Below, piece by piece: positions 6,914 to 15,019 of a stretch of 32,929 bases of DNA. The notes beneath the pieces were generated by a model, which did not search any database, was not told the origin of the DNA, and was given only the letters and a program-made list of their open reading frames with translations. Position 1 is the stretch's first letter; each line of letters starts with the position of its first letter. This DNA is from RGIG3077 sp964490175 (GTDB lineage Bacteria; Bacillota; Clostridia; Oscillospirales; Ruminococcaceae), in contig CAZBAI010000016.1 in the NCBI GenBank assembly GCA_964490175.1, positions 1 to 32,929 of the forward strand. Reading direction: 5' to 3'. The translations under genes were made by a program, and so were the position numbers.

Positions 6914-9202
6914 GTGAATTTCAAAATGATGATGTGCACAAGATGCAAAAAGCGCCCGGCAACGGTTTTTATAACAACCGTTCAGGGCGAAAACAAAAAG
7001 AACGAGGGGCTTTGCCTTGTATGCGCAAAGGAACTTAACGTTCCGCAGATATCCGAATATATGCAAAAGCTTGGCATTTCCGATGATGAGCTTGAGCAAT
7101 TTGCAGACCAAATGGCAGGCGCTTTTTCAAGCGACCCTATGGGTGATGACGACGGATTTGAAGCAGGCGGCGCAGGCACGTTTTCCCCGTTTATTCAAAA
7201 TATTTTCGGTACCTCGCAGCCCGATAATCATAACGCAAAGCAAGACGAAAAAGATGCAAAAAAAGCCGAAAGAGCCGAAAAGGCCGAAAAAAAGCGCCTT
7301 AAATATCTCTCGTCCTACTGCACAAATCTCAGCCACAAAGCGGAAAGCGGCAAGCTTGACGCAATAATCGGCAGAGAAAAGGAAATTTCAAGAGTTATTC
7401 AAATTCTCTCAAGGCGCACAAAAAACAACCCCTGCCTTATCGGCGAACCGGGCGTCGGCAAAACCGCCATAGCCGAGGGAATTGCATTGAAAATCGCTTC
7501 GGGCGGCGTTCCGTTCAATTTGCGCAGCAAAAAGGTTTGGCTGCTTGATTTAACAGCTCTTGTTGCGGGCACGCAATTCAGAGGTCAGTTTGAAAGCAGG
7601 GTCAAAGGGCTTATCGACGAAGTAAAAAGAGAGGGCGACATAATACTGTTTATCGATGAGGTTCACAGCCTTGTGGGAACAGGCGATTCCGAGGGCAGTA
7701 TGAATGCCGCAAACATTTTAAAACCGGCGCTTTCACGAGGTGAAGTGCAGGTTATAGGCGCAACCACTTTCGATGAATACAGAAAATATATTGAAAAAGA
7801 CGGTGCGTTGGAACGACGTTTTCAGCCCGTTCCGGTAAACGAGCCGACTATTGACGAAACGATTGACGTTCTCCTCGGCATTCGCAAGTACTATGAGGAT
7901 TTTCACCGAGTAAAAATCAGCGGCGAAATGATAAGACAGTGCGTTATCCTTTCCGAAAGATATATTCACGACAGATTTTTGCCCGATAAAGCCATCGATT
8001 TGCTTGACGAAAGCTGTGCCTGCGCCGAAATACGCAGCAAGGAGCTTGACGAATACAGCGAAGCCAAATCCAATCTCGAAAAATCCAATATACAGTTGAA
8101 AGAGCTTGAAGAACAGCCCTCGCCCGATTATGAGCACATTGCGAAAATCAAAGCCGATATTCTCAAATCGCAAGAAACCATCGACAGGCTCGAAAGCGCT
8201 GTTTCCGATATTTGCGTTACCGAAAACGATATCGCAAAGGTAATTGAGCTGTGGACGGGTATTCCCGCTAAAAAAATCGAACAGACGGAATTTGTAAAAA
8301 TTTCAAATATCGGTGAAAGAATCAAAAAGAAAATCATCGGTCAAGATGAGGCTGTTGAGCTTGTGGCAAAGGCGGTCAAACGCACACGTGTACGCCTTTC
8401 AAAGCGCAAAAGACCCGCTTCGTTCATCTTTGTCGGCCCAACGGGCGTGGGCAAAACCGAGCTTGTAAAAGTGCTGTCAAACGAGCTTTTCGACAATGCC
8501 GACCCGCTTATTCGGCTTGATATGTCGGAGTTTATGGAAAAGCACGCCGTTTCGAGAATTATCGGCTCGCCTCCGGGCTATGTCGGCTATGACGAGGCAG
8601 GTCAGCTCACCGAAAAGGTTCGGCGCAAGCCTTATTCCGTGATTCTTTTTGATGAAATCGAAAAGGCTCACCCCGATGTTATGAACATTTTGTTGCAAAT
8701 TCTCGACGAGGGAAAAATCAATGATGCGCAAGGACGCACTGTGAGCTTTGAAAACACCGTAATTGTCATGACTTCAAACGCAGGCTCTTCGGATAAATCG
8801 ACAGGCTTGGGCTTTGCCAAAACAGCCGCCGATATTTCAAAAGAAAAAGCTCTTAAAGCTTTAAGCGACTTTTTGCGGCCCGAATTTTTGGGCAGAGTCG
8901 ATGAAGTGGTTGTGTTCCGTCCGCTTGATATCAACGATTATAAAGAAATTTCAAGACTTATGCTTGAAGAAATGCGTGAGCCTTTGAATGAAAAGAAAAT
9001 CACGCTTGAGTATACGGAGGACGTTTTATCTCTTATTGCCGAAAAAGCCTTTGGGCTAACCAAAAGCGGCGCAAGAGATATCCGCCGAATTTTGCGCAAA
9101 GAAATCGAAGATAAGGTTGCAAGCGTTATTATCGATTCAAATGCAATTTCAAGCATATGCATAAAAATCAACGGCAACGAATTTGAAGTTTCGGCGCAGT
9201 AA
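6914..9202 (+). CDS. clpE: ClpE-like AAA+ unfoldase with N-terminal zinc finger (Clp/Hsp100)
   Basis: A hexameric ATP-driven unfoldase that feeds proteins to ClpP or remodels them. In order: a four-cysteine zinc finger (C8, C11, C34, C37), a flexible linker ending in a charged A/E/K-rich helix (about 108-131), AAA domain 1 with Walker A GEPGVGKT (177-184) and Walker B LFIDEVHSL, a middle coiled coil (about 375-435), and AAA domain 2 with Walker A GPTGVGKT (near 508-515) and VILFDEIEKAH. The GLGF tripeptide region near the end of AAA2 matches the ClpP-docking loop of ClpC/ClpE/ClpA types. The double Clp_N repeat of ClpC is absent and the zinc finger replaces it, which is why I call ClpE. The GTG start fits AGGAAAGG 5 nt upstream; the first ATG (6926) would be 17 nt from it. 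At 762 residues it is slightly longer than ClpE of Bacillus. Confidence 0.88.
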   Translation: MNFKMMMCTRCKKRPATVFITTVQGENKKNEGLCLVCAKELNVPQISEYMQKLGISDDELEQFADQMAGAFSSDPMGDDDGFEAGGAGTFSPFIQNIFGTSQPDNHNAKQDEKDAKKAERAEKAEKKRLKYLSSYCTNLSHKAESGKLDAIIGREKEISRVIQILSRRTKNNPCLIGEPGVGKTAIAEGIALKIASGGVPFNLRSKKVWLLDLTALVAGTQFRGQFESRVKGLIDEVKREGDIILFIDEVHSLVGTGDSEGSMNAANILKPALSRGEVQVIGATTFDEYRKYIEKDGALERRFQPVPVNEPTIDETIDVLLGIRKYYEDFHRVKISGEMIRQCVILSERYIHDRFLPDKAIDLLDESCACAEIRSKELDEYSEAKSNLEKSNIQLKELEEQPSPDYEHIAKIKADILKSQETIDRLESAVSDICVTENDIAKVIELWTGIPAKKIEQTEFVKISNIGERIKKKIIGQDEAVELVAKAVKRTRVRLSKRKRPASFIFVGPTGVGKTELVKVLSNELFDNADPLIRLDMSEFMEKHAVSRIIGSPPGYVGYDEAGQLTEKVRRKPYSVILFDEIEKAHPDVMNILLQILDEGKINDAQGRTVSFENTVIVMTSNAGSSDKSTGLGFAKTAADISKEKALKALSDFLRPEFLGRVDEVVVFRPLDINDYKEISRLMLEEMREPLNEKKITLEYTEDVLSLIAEKAFGLTKSGARDIRRILRKEIEDKVASVIIDSNAISSICIKINGNEFEVSAQ

Positions 9203-9227
9203 AAATATATAAAGGCGGAAATTTATT

Positions 9228-9926
9228 ATGAACGACACCGCAGTAATAATCGTCAGCGCAGGCAAATCACAGCGGATGAACGGCATTGACAAGCAATTTG
9301 CGCAAATCGGCGGAAAAACCGTTATTGAGCAAAGCATTGCGGCTTTTGAAAAATGCGAAAGCGTTTTGCAAATTATCGTTGCAGTTTCGGAAAGCAACTT
9401 GCAACCGGTGCAAAATCTTATTGAAAAAATGCAAAATTCAAAGCCTATCGTTGTATGCCAAGGCGCCGAAACTCGCCAAAAAAGCGTTTTCAACGCACTG
9501 AAATATGTCGATAAGAACGCAAAATACATTGCCGTGCACGATGGGGCAAGACCGCTTGTAAGACCCGAGCACATTGAAAAAACCGTTAAAGACGCAAGGG
9601 TTTTCGGCGCAGCTGTGCTCGGCGTGCCGGTAAAAGATACGATAAAGGTCTGCGACGGCGGCTTTGTTAAGGATACGCCGCCGAGAAGCACCCTCTTTAT
9701 CACTCAAACTCCGCAAATTTTCGCAAAAAGGATTTATTTTGAGGGTGTTGATTTTGCGCTTGAACACGGGCTTGACTTTACCGACGACTGTCAGCTTGTC
9801 GAAGCAATCGGCACAAAGGTATATATGACCTTGGGCGATTATGAAAATATAAAAATCACAACACCCGAAGATATCGCAATCGCAAATATTCTTTTTGAAA
9901 AAAGGAGTGAATGTATATGCGAATAG
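9228..9926 (+). CDS. ispD: 2-C-methyl-D-erythritol 4-phosphate cytidylyltransferase
   Basis: Transfers CMP from CTP to methylerythritol 4-phosphate, the third step of the MEP pathway to isoprenoids. The 232-residue protein shows the nucleotide-binding SAGKSQRMNGIDKQF (residues 9-23), the AVHDGARPLV motif (about 102-111) and a C-terminal TDD(C)QLVEA segment before IKITTPEDI, all as in IspD. AAAGGCGG lies 9-10 nt before the ATG. It overlaps ispF, which catalyses a later step; IspE is not in this window. Confidence 0.96.
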   Translation: MNDTAVIIVSAGKSQRMNGIDKQFAQIGGKTVIEQSIAAFEKCESVLQIIVAVSESNLQPVQNLIEKMQNSKPIVVCQGAETRQKSVFNALKYVDKNAKYIAVHDGARPLVRPEHIEKTVKDARVFGAAVLGVPVKDTIKVCDGGFVKDTPPRSTLFITQTPQIFAKRIYFEGVDFALEHGLDFTDDCQLVEAIGTKVYMTLGDYENIKITTPEDIAIANILFEKRSECICE

Positions 9927-10390
9927 GTCATGGCTATGATGTACACAAAACCGATGAAAACCGCAGGCTGATTATCGGCGGAGTTGATATTCCCTGCAAA
10001 TTCGGGCTGTATGGGCACTCTGACGCAGACGTTTTGACCCACGCCGTTATGGATTCGATTTTGGGTGCAATGGCTTTGGGCGATATCGGCAGGCACTTTC
10101 CCGATACAGACGAAAAATACAAAGGCGCAAACAGTATAAAACTGCTTGAATATGTCGGTGAGCTTATGCTGAAAAACGGCTATAAAATTTGCAATATCGA
10201 CTCTACCGTGCTGGCTCAAAAGCCGAAATTAGCGCCTTATATCGACAATATGCGCCAAAATATCGCTTCTGCGCTGAAAATCGATATAAGTCTTGTCAGC
10301 GTAAAAGCAACCACCGAAGAAGGCTTGGGCTTTACCGGCAAATGCGAAGGCATTGCGGCACATTCGGTCTGCCTTATCGAAAAGCGATAG
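9917..10390 (+). CDS. ispF: 2-C-methyl-D-erythritol 2,4-cyclodiphosphate synthase
   Basis: Converts CDP-methylerythritol 2-phosphate to the cyclic diphosphate, releasing CMP, as a Zn-dependent trimer. The 157-residue protein begins MRIGHGYDVH, holding metal ligands D8 and H10; the third ligand is the His of LYGHSDADVLTHA. DIGRHFPDTD and the C-terminal KATTEEGLGFTG are further family motifs. Two ATGs are in frame, at 9911 and 9917. I choose 9917 because AAAGGAG (9901-9907) is 9 nt away, against 3 nt for 9911, and because the family usually begins at this methionine. It overlaps the end of ispD. Confidence 0.95.
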   Translation: MRIGHGYDVHKTDENRRLIIGGVDIPCKFGLYGHSDADVLTHAVMDSILGAMALGDIGRHFPDTDEKYKGANSIKLLEYVGELMLKNGYKICNIDSTVLAQKPKLAPYIDNMRQNIASALKIDISLVSVKATTEEGLGFTGKCEGIAAHSVCLIEKR

Positions 10391-10401
10391 CCGATTTGCG
10401 G

Positions 10402-10503
10402 CATTGGCAAAAAGCCTCCCATTGGCATAAAATGCAATGGAGAACTGTTTTTTCATAGCAGCTTCACTCCGTGCATTTTGATGAAGGGAGGTTTTTTCGC
10501 ATT
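10402..10503 (+). promoter_or_regulatory. Structured RNA leader or attenuator before the DUF3343 gene
   Basis: A long outer stem pairs 10409-10420 (A5 then GCCTCCC) with 10486-10497 (GGGAGG then T6), 12 pairs with one G-U, ending in a T-run as in an intrinsic terminator. Inside, TGCA-GGAG-AA-CTG (10433-10447) pairs with CAG-TT-CTCC-TGCA (10459-10475) with small bulges. A competing hairpin pairs CCATTG (10419-10424) with CAATGG (10435-10440) and would open both. CATTGGCA occurs twice (10402-10409, 10420-10427). The only Shine-Dalgarno-like GGGAGG for the next gene is inside the outer stem. A plain ispF terminator is the simpler alternative. Confidence 0.5.
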
Positions 10504-10737
10504 ATGGCGGAAAATTACAGATATATGAATACTGCGGCAATCTTCGGAATGTCTTCACCGACGTTGGCATACAAAGCCAACAGCATATTGAAAGCAAACG
10601 GCTTTGAAAGCTCAATCGTCAAACTGGCAAACAGCGCAAGCGGCTGTGTTTACGGCGTTTCGGTCAAAATCGGCTCCGATGCGGCTTACAATCTGCTTAA
10701 AAACAGCGGCATTGAGCCTGCAAGCGTACAGAGGTGA
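10504..10737 (+). CDS. DUF3343 family protein (putative Se/S carrier-like)
   Basis: A 77-residue protein with the pattern of DUF3343: an opening strand and helix (AAIFGMSSPTLAYKANSILKANG split over about 11-33), a short strand, a Cys-containing turn SASGCVYGVSVKI (about 45-57) and a closing helix. The family is described as a putative selenium/sulfur carrier-like protein and usually lies beside a desulfurase, as here (9 bp upstream of it). The conserved Cys is C49. The ATG at 10504 is chosen; an upstream in-frame GTG at 10471 lies inside the RNA stem and has no ribosome-binding site. The best Shine-Dalgarno match is 12 nt away, longer than usual. Confidence 0.8.
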   Translation: MAENYRYMNTAAIFGMSSPTLAYKANSILKANGFESSIVKLANSASGCVYGVSVKIGSDAAYNLLKNSGIEPASVQR

Positions 10738-10746
10738 ATCGGGCAT

Positions 10747-11895
10747 ATGATAAATTTTGACAATGCCGCAACAACTTTTCCCAAACCTATGCAGGTTATC
10801 GAAGCTTTGCCGAAAGCGCTTGCAACTAACGGCGGAAACCCGTCAAGGGGCGGTCACAAGCTTGCGCTTTGCACTGCGGAAGCCGTATATTCCGCAAGGG
10901 CGAATGTTGCGGATTTTTTCGGAACCGTGCCCGAAAATGTCGCATTTACCTTAAACTGCACTTATGCGCTGAATATGGCGATAAAAGGCGTTATGGGCAA
11001 GAGCGGGCATATAATTATAAGCTCTCTTGAGCACAACTCCGTTTCACGCCCTGTATATGCACTTTCGAGAGAATCGAAAGTCAGCTTTTCGATTGCAAAT
11101 GTGCATGATGACGATAAGGCAACATTACAAGAAGTTGAAAAGCTGATAAAGCCCACAACCAAAGCTTTGGTATTTACCTTGGCAAGCAACGTTACCGGTC
11201 AAATAACCCCATACAGACAAATCGGAGAAATTTGCAAAAGAAAAGGCATATGCTTTATAGCCGATGCTTCTCAGCTGTGCGGAGCAAGGCAAATTCGCAT
11301 CGGCGAAAACGGCGACGGTATGGACATTATCTGCACATCGGGTCACAAAGGACTTTACGGTCCTCCCGGCACGGGTATTCTCGTTTCAAACGGAAAATAC
11401 CCGATAAAGCCGATTATCGAGGGCGGAACGGGAACGGACTCCAAAAGCCTTGTGCAAGCCATTCGCCTGCCCGAGGCACTTGAAGCGGGCACAGTCAACA
11501 CTTCGGGAATCATAGCTTTATCAAAAGGCATTGATTTTGTGAAAGACTACACCTGCGAAAGGATTTTCGATGAGGAAACAAAGCTTTGCGAACTGTTTAT
11601 TGCAGGGCTTGAAAAAATCGACGGATTTAAGATATATCGCACTAAAGGCGCAAGCTATGCGCCGATAGTTTCGTTCAATTTCAAAGATATTTCGCCCGAT
11701 AAGATCGCTTCTTATCTTGATTCAAACGGAATATGTACGCGTGCGGGATTGCATTGTGCGGCGCTTGCGCATAATCAGCTCAAAACCGCACAAGGCACAG
11801 TACGCTTTGCACCATCGGTTTTCAATAAAAAAGAAGAAGTTTTAAAAACACTGCGGATTTTGGAAAATACCGATAAAATTTTGTTGGAAAAATAA
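10747..11895 (+). CDS. Cysteine desulfurase family PLP enzyme (class V aminotransferase fold, EF2568-like)
   Basis: A 382-residue PLP enzyme expected to remove sulfur or selenium from (seleno)cysteine. The start INFDNAATTFPKP is typical, the PLP lysine is K201 in SGHKGLYGPPG, and the active-site cysteine is C337 in TRAGLHCAALAH, the SufS/CsdA-like arrangement rather than the SSGSAC type. The look and the DUF3343 neighbour point to the family of the Enterococcus protein EF2568, described near selenium-dependent molybdenum hydroxylase genes. No selD, yqeB or molybdenum enzyme gene is in this window, so the substrate is open. It shares an operon with the DUF3343 gene. Confidence 0.88.
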   Translation: MINFDNAATTFPKPMQVIEALPKALATNGGNPSRGGHKLALCTAEAVYSARANVADFFGTVPENVAFTLNCTYALNMAIKGVMGKSGHIIISSLEHNSVSRPVYALSRESKVSFSIANVHDDDKATLQEVEKLIKPTTKALVFTLASNVTGQITPYRQIGEICKRKGICFIADASQLCGARQIRIGENGDGMDIICTSGHKGLYGPPGTGILVSNGKYPIKPIIEGGTGTDSKSLVQAIRLPEALEAGTVNTSGIIALSKGIDFVKDYTCERIFDEETKLCELFIAGLEKIDGFKIYRTKGASYAPIVSFNFKDISPDKIASYLDSNGICTRAGLHCAALAHNQLKTAQGTVRFAPSVFNKKEEVLKTLRILENTDKILLEK

Positions 11896-11917
11896 CGTAA
11901 AAAAAATAAAAGGACTA

Positions 11918-11946
11918 TTGAAAAGCACTGAAAAACGTGCTATAAT
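11918..11946 (+). promoter_or_regulatory. Sigma-A-like promoter for cdaA-cdaR
   Basis: TTGAAA (11918-11923), 17-bp spacer, TATAAT (11941-11946). Confidence 0.75.
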
Positions 11947-12064
11947 AAGCCTAAAGACGAATCTTCGGCTTTTGTGATTTTTTTAAATCCGACACGGGAT
12001 TTTGATAACAAATCGGGCAAAGCGCCCGATACATAAACCTACTGCGAGGGAAATTCAAAGAAAT
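11947..12064 (+). promoter_or_regulatory. cdaA leader with two hairpins
   Basis: The roughly 110-nt leader holds AAGCC...GGCTT (about 11946-11972, with AGA/TCT inside, followed by a T-rich run near 11980) and a perfect ATCGGGC/GCCCGAT stem with a 5-nt loop (about 12012-12030). The first could act as an attenuator. It does not match the large c-di-AMP (ydaO) riboswitch. Confidence 0.35.
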
Positions 12065-12928
12065 ATGGAAATTATAAAGGATTTTCTGAATGTAATCTCA
12101 AACGTGGCAATGTCGATGACCTTTCGTGATATCATTGATATTGTTCTGCTCACTGCGGTTATATATATCTTAATAACATTTATGCGTGAAACAAGGGCGG
12201 CTCAGCTCATCAAGGGCATTTTTTTGTACTTGGTAGTATTTTTCGCCTGCCAGCAATTTGAATTGCGTGCAATGACCTACATACTCGAAAGCGCCCTCAG
12301 CGTTGGGTTGATTACGGTTGTAATCGTTTTTCAGCCCGAATTGCGCAGAGCGCTTGAACGTTTCGGCAGAGTAAGCTCAAACGTGCTTGCTTTCGGTGAG
12401 AACAGTGAGCGCAGTACGTTATGGCACATAGCGATAAACGAAATTACCGATGCCTGCGAAAGCCTTTCTGAAACCTCGACCGGCGCTTTGATCGTTCTCG
12501 AACGCACGACAAGGCTCGGCGAGCAAATCGAAACGGGTACCGTTATGAACGCAAAGCCCTCAAGCGAGCTGCTTTGCAACATCTTTTATCCCAAAACACC
12601 TTTGCACGACGGTGCGGTGATTGTCAGAGACGGTATGCTGCTTGCCGCAGCGTGTTATCTTCCCAAGCCCCAAAAAGAGGAGCTTATCAATAAACAGCTC
12701 GGCTCACGTCACAGAGCCGCTATCGGTATGAGTGAAAATTCCGATGCGGTAATTGTCGTGGTTTCGGAAGAAACAGGCGTTATCTCAATTGCGGAAAACG
12801 GCGAATTGACAAGGGGCTTTGATAAAGAATCACTGCGAAAAACACTTCGTGAGAAAATACAAATCGACCAAGGCGAAACGAAAAAAACAAAAAAACTTTT
12901 CAAATCCGATAAAACCACAAAGGATTGA
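12065..12928 (+). CDS. cdaA: Diadenylate cyclase CdaA
   Basis: Makes cyclic di-AMP from two ATP at the membrane, a second messenger controlling potassium, osmolytes and wall stability. The 287-residue protein has three hydrophobic segments (about 22-40, 47-63 and 74-90), then the DAC domain with DGA (182-184, in LHDGAVIV) and RHR (215-217, in GSRHRAAIGMSE), the two motifs that hold the active site. The ATG at 12065 is used; GAGGG is 14 nt upstream, a weak fit, but no better start exists and the family begins here. The charged Lys-rich C-terminus is variable in the family. It is followed by cdaR, the conserved order cdaA-cdaR (then often glmM, absent here). Confidence 0.94.
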   Translation: MEIIKDFLNVISNVAMSMTFRDIIDIVLLTAVIYILITFMRETRAAQLIKGIFLYLVVFFACQQFELRAMTYILESALSVGLITVVIVFQPELRRALERFGRVSSNVLAFGENSERSTLWHIAINEITDACESLSETSTGALIVLERTTRLGEQIETGTVMNAKPSSELLCNIFYPKTPLHDGAVIVRDGMLLAAACYLPKPQKEELINKQLGSRHRAAIGMSENSDAVIVVVSEETGVISIAENGELTRGFDKESLRKTLREKIQIDQGETKKTKKLFKSDKTTKD

Positions 12929-12984
12929 ACTTGCAAAATTGCCGCATCTGTTTTTAAAGCAATATGCGGCGGAACGGAGAATTT

Positions 12985-14337
12985 ATGGCAAACTCACAGC
13001 TGCACGACAACAGAATATTCAATTATTTGAAGAAAAATGCGGCGGTTCTTATCATCTCGCTGGTTGCGGCGATATTGGTTTGGTTCATCATCTCAATCAA
13101 CGTCTTTCCCGATATGCCGAAAACCATTGAAAATGTAGCCGTTGAGCAGATATCGCTTGACGGAACAATAGCCGGCGCTATGAATCTCAGCGTAGTTTCC
13201 GCAGATATTCCGTCAACGGTAGATGTAAAAATCCAAGGCGCACGAACAAGAATCGGCGATATCACAGCCGATAGGCTTAAAGCAAGAGTTAATGTCGGTG
13301 ATGTCAAAGCGGCGGGCAAATACACTCTCGATATCGTCATTGAAAGCACCGAGGGCATTGAATTTGAAACCACTTATGTTTCCGTGCCGACGGTGAATGT
13401 CGAATTTGACGAAATAATCACAGTGTCACTTCCCATTGACGAAATCAGCATATCACAATTGCAGTTTGCGCAGGATTTATATTACGACAAAGAGGACATA
13501 ACGGTTGAGCCGGAGGTTGTTGAAATCAACGGTCCGAAAAGCGTTATCGAGCGCATAGGCAAAATTGTCGTTGCTCCCGAAAGCGAAAACGAAATTTCCG
13601 AATCCACAAACATTTTAACAAACAACGTTCAGCTTTATACGGCAGACAATTCGCTGATAGATTTAAGCTCGGGCAAGCTAAATCTGCAAAATGAAGGCTT
13701 TTACGTCAACATCAACTTAAGCGTCAAAAAGACCTTGCCGATAAAGCCGAAAATCGTGAACACAAGTTCTGTCACCGCAAGTTTCGACATTGCTACGCTT
13801 GAGGGCAAATATTCGCTCAGCGTTGACGAAATCACCCTGATAAGCGATGATGACTTTATTCGTGAGCTTAGCGAAATTGAAACCGAAGAAATAAACCTTT
13901 TGGATATTGAACCCGGTAGCGTTATCGAAGTGCCCTTAAGCATACCCGATAACTGCGAAAACCTCTCGGGTGTCACATCGGTGCGTGTCACTTTCAATCT
14001 TGATGATTACAGCGTAAAAAACATGAGCAGTATTTCATGCTCGAATATTGTGGTGAAAAATTTGCCGTCACAATATGACATAAACTTTATCACCAACAGC
14101 GTTTCCGTAACGCTTGTAGGCCCTACCGACGAGCTTTTCGGCGACGAGCCTATAACAGCGCTCGATATATCGCTTTATGTCGATTTCAGCAAGGAAGAAA
14201 GCATACTCGGCTCACGCAGCATACCCGTTACGGTTTCAATTTCGGGCAAAAATGCGGTTTGGGCGGCAGGCGACACAAGCAAATATATCGTTTCGGTCGA
14301 TGTTTCAAAGAAAAGCGACGCCGTAAGCGCCGACTAA
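12985..14337 (+). CDS. cdaR: YbbR-domain protein CdaR, regulator of CdaA
   Basis: CdaR is an extracytoplasmic YbbR-repeat protein that binds CdaA and tunes c-di-AMP synthesis. This 450-residue protein has a cytoplasmic N-terminus, one membrane segment (about 19-40) and then a long external region. I see about four YbbR-like repeats, each with strand patterns ending in PxxVxIxGP-like turns (for example VEPEVVEINGPKSVIERI and VSVTLVGPTDEL). The ATG at 12985 follows GGAG by 5 nt; the ATG at 12964 would add seven residues without a ribosome-binding site. The 56-bp gap to cdaA holds nothing. A strong terminator follows. Confidence 0.9.
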   Translation: MANSQLHDNRIFNYLKKNAAVLIISLVAAILVWFIISINVFPDMPKTIENVAVEQISLDGTIAGAMNLSVVSADIPSTVDVKIQGARTRIGDITADRLKARVNVGDVKAAGKYTLDIVIESTEGIEFETTYVSVPTVNVEFDEIITVSLPIDEISISQLQFAQDLYYDKEDITVEPEVVEINGPKSVIERIGKIVVAPESENEISESTNILTNNVQLYTADNSLIDLSSGKLNLQNEGFYVNINLSVKKTLPIKPKIVNTSSVTASFDIATLEGKYSLSVDEITLISDDDFIRELSEIETEEINLLDIEPGSVIEVPLSIPDNCENLSGVTSVRVTFNLDDYSVKNMSSISCSNIVVKNLPSQYDINFITNSVSVTLVGPTDELFGDEPITALDISLYVDFSKEESILGSRSIPVTVSISGKNAVWAAGDTSKYIVSVDVSKKSDAVSAD

Positions 14338-14384
14338 ATTGCAAAAAATCAAGTATTTTTCTCAATGTACGGTAAATAATAACT

Positions 14385-14426
14385 CCGCAGAGTATTTTTT
14401 CGGATTTACTCTGCGGATTTTATTTT
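14385..14426 (+). terminator. Intrinsic terminator after cdaR
   Basis: CCGCAGAGTA (14385-14394) pairs perfectly with TACTCTGCGG (14407-14416), followed by ATTTTATTTT. Confidence 0.85.
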
Positions 14427-14439
14427 CGGGAATGATGCA

Positions 14440-14946
14440 ATGTTTTTCGTATTTTCGGTTGGCGGCAAAAAAATGGCGTCAAGCTTGTTTTATGCCCTTT
14501 CACGGTATTTCGATACAACCTTTTTTGACGGCGAAAAAATATTAAAAAAGGGCACGGGAAGACGAATATTTCTTATAAGCTCGAAAAAAGCCATATCATC
14601 ATCACTGCCACATATAACCGTATTTTCCGAAAACTATAAAGGCGATATTCCGATGCTTTGCAAAAACGCCATATCCATAGTTTCTTCCGACAACAAACAA
14701 TTGCTGCTTTGCCTTTCTAAAACAGCTTCGTGCGCTGTAACCTGCGGAATGAGCGCAAAAGATACAATCACCTGCACAAGCATTATCGAAAAGCGTGCGG
14801 TGATTGCAACTCAACGCTGTCTGACGGATATCTGCGGCAAATGCCATCTGCCGTCGGAATCGCCCTTTGAAATAAACGATAATTGCGATATATACGGCGC
14901 AATGGCGCAATTTGCACTGCTGACACTCCTCGGAGTTAATATTTAA
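14440..14946 (+). CDS. Unrecognised 168-residue cytoplasmic protein
   Basis: I do not recognise this family with confidence. No signal peptide or membrane segment is evident. Notable are an opening VGGKKMASSLFYALSRYF and FFDGEKILKKGTGRR (residues 8-42), a central SIVSSDNKQLLLCL stretch, then AVTCGMSAKDTITCTS, which looks like a conserved core, and a hydrophobic C-terminal helix AMAQFALLTLLGVNI. Eight cysteines are present (among them CGKC), unusual for a cytoplasmic protein this small; metal or redox binding is possible but unproven. The ATG at 14440 is adopted; 14473 is an alternative after GGCGG. No promoter is clear between the cdaR terminator and this gene, so it may depend on read-through. 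Confidence 0.6.
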   Translation: MFFVFSVGGKKMASSLFYALSRYFDTTFFDGEKILKKGTGRRIFLISSKKAISSSLPHITVFSENYKGDIPMLCKNAISIVSSDNKQLLLCLSKTASCAVTCGMSAKDTITCTSIIEKRAVIATQRCLTDICGKCHLPSESPFEINDNCDIYGAMAQFALLTLLGVNI

Positions 14947-14950
14947 TCTC

Positions 14951-14979
14951 TTGATATCACCATGCAGATATGATATAAT
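14951..14979 (+). promoter_or_regulatory. Sigma-A-like promoter for the barnase-barstar pair
   Basis: TTGATA (14951-14956), 17-bp spacer, TATAAT (14974-14979), 40 nt before the barnase start. Confidence 0.75.
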
Positions 14980-15019
14980 TTCATTGTTTAAATTTATCAT
15001 ATATCAAAAGGAATTACCG

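Noticed and set aside
11947..12064. c-di-AMP (ydaO) riboswitch before cdaA
   Set aside because: The leader is too short and lacks the conserved paired repeats of that class.
14951..15019. Longer barnase start
   Set aside because: It would begin in the -35 box of the promoter, and would place extra residues before a good lipoprotein signal and ribosome-binding site.
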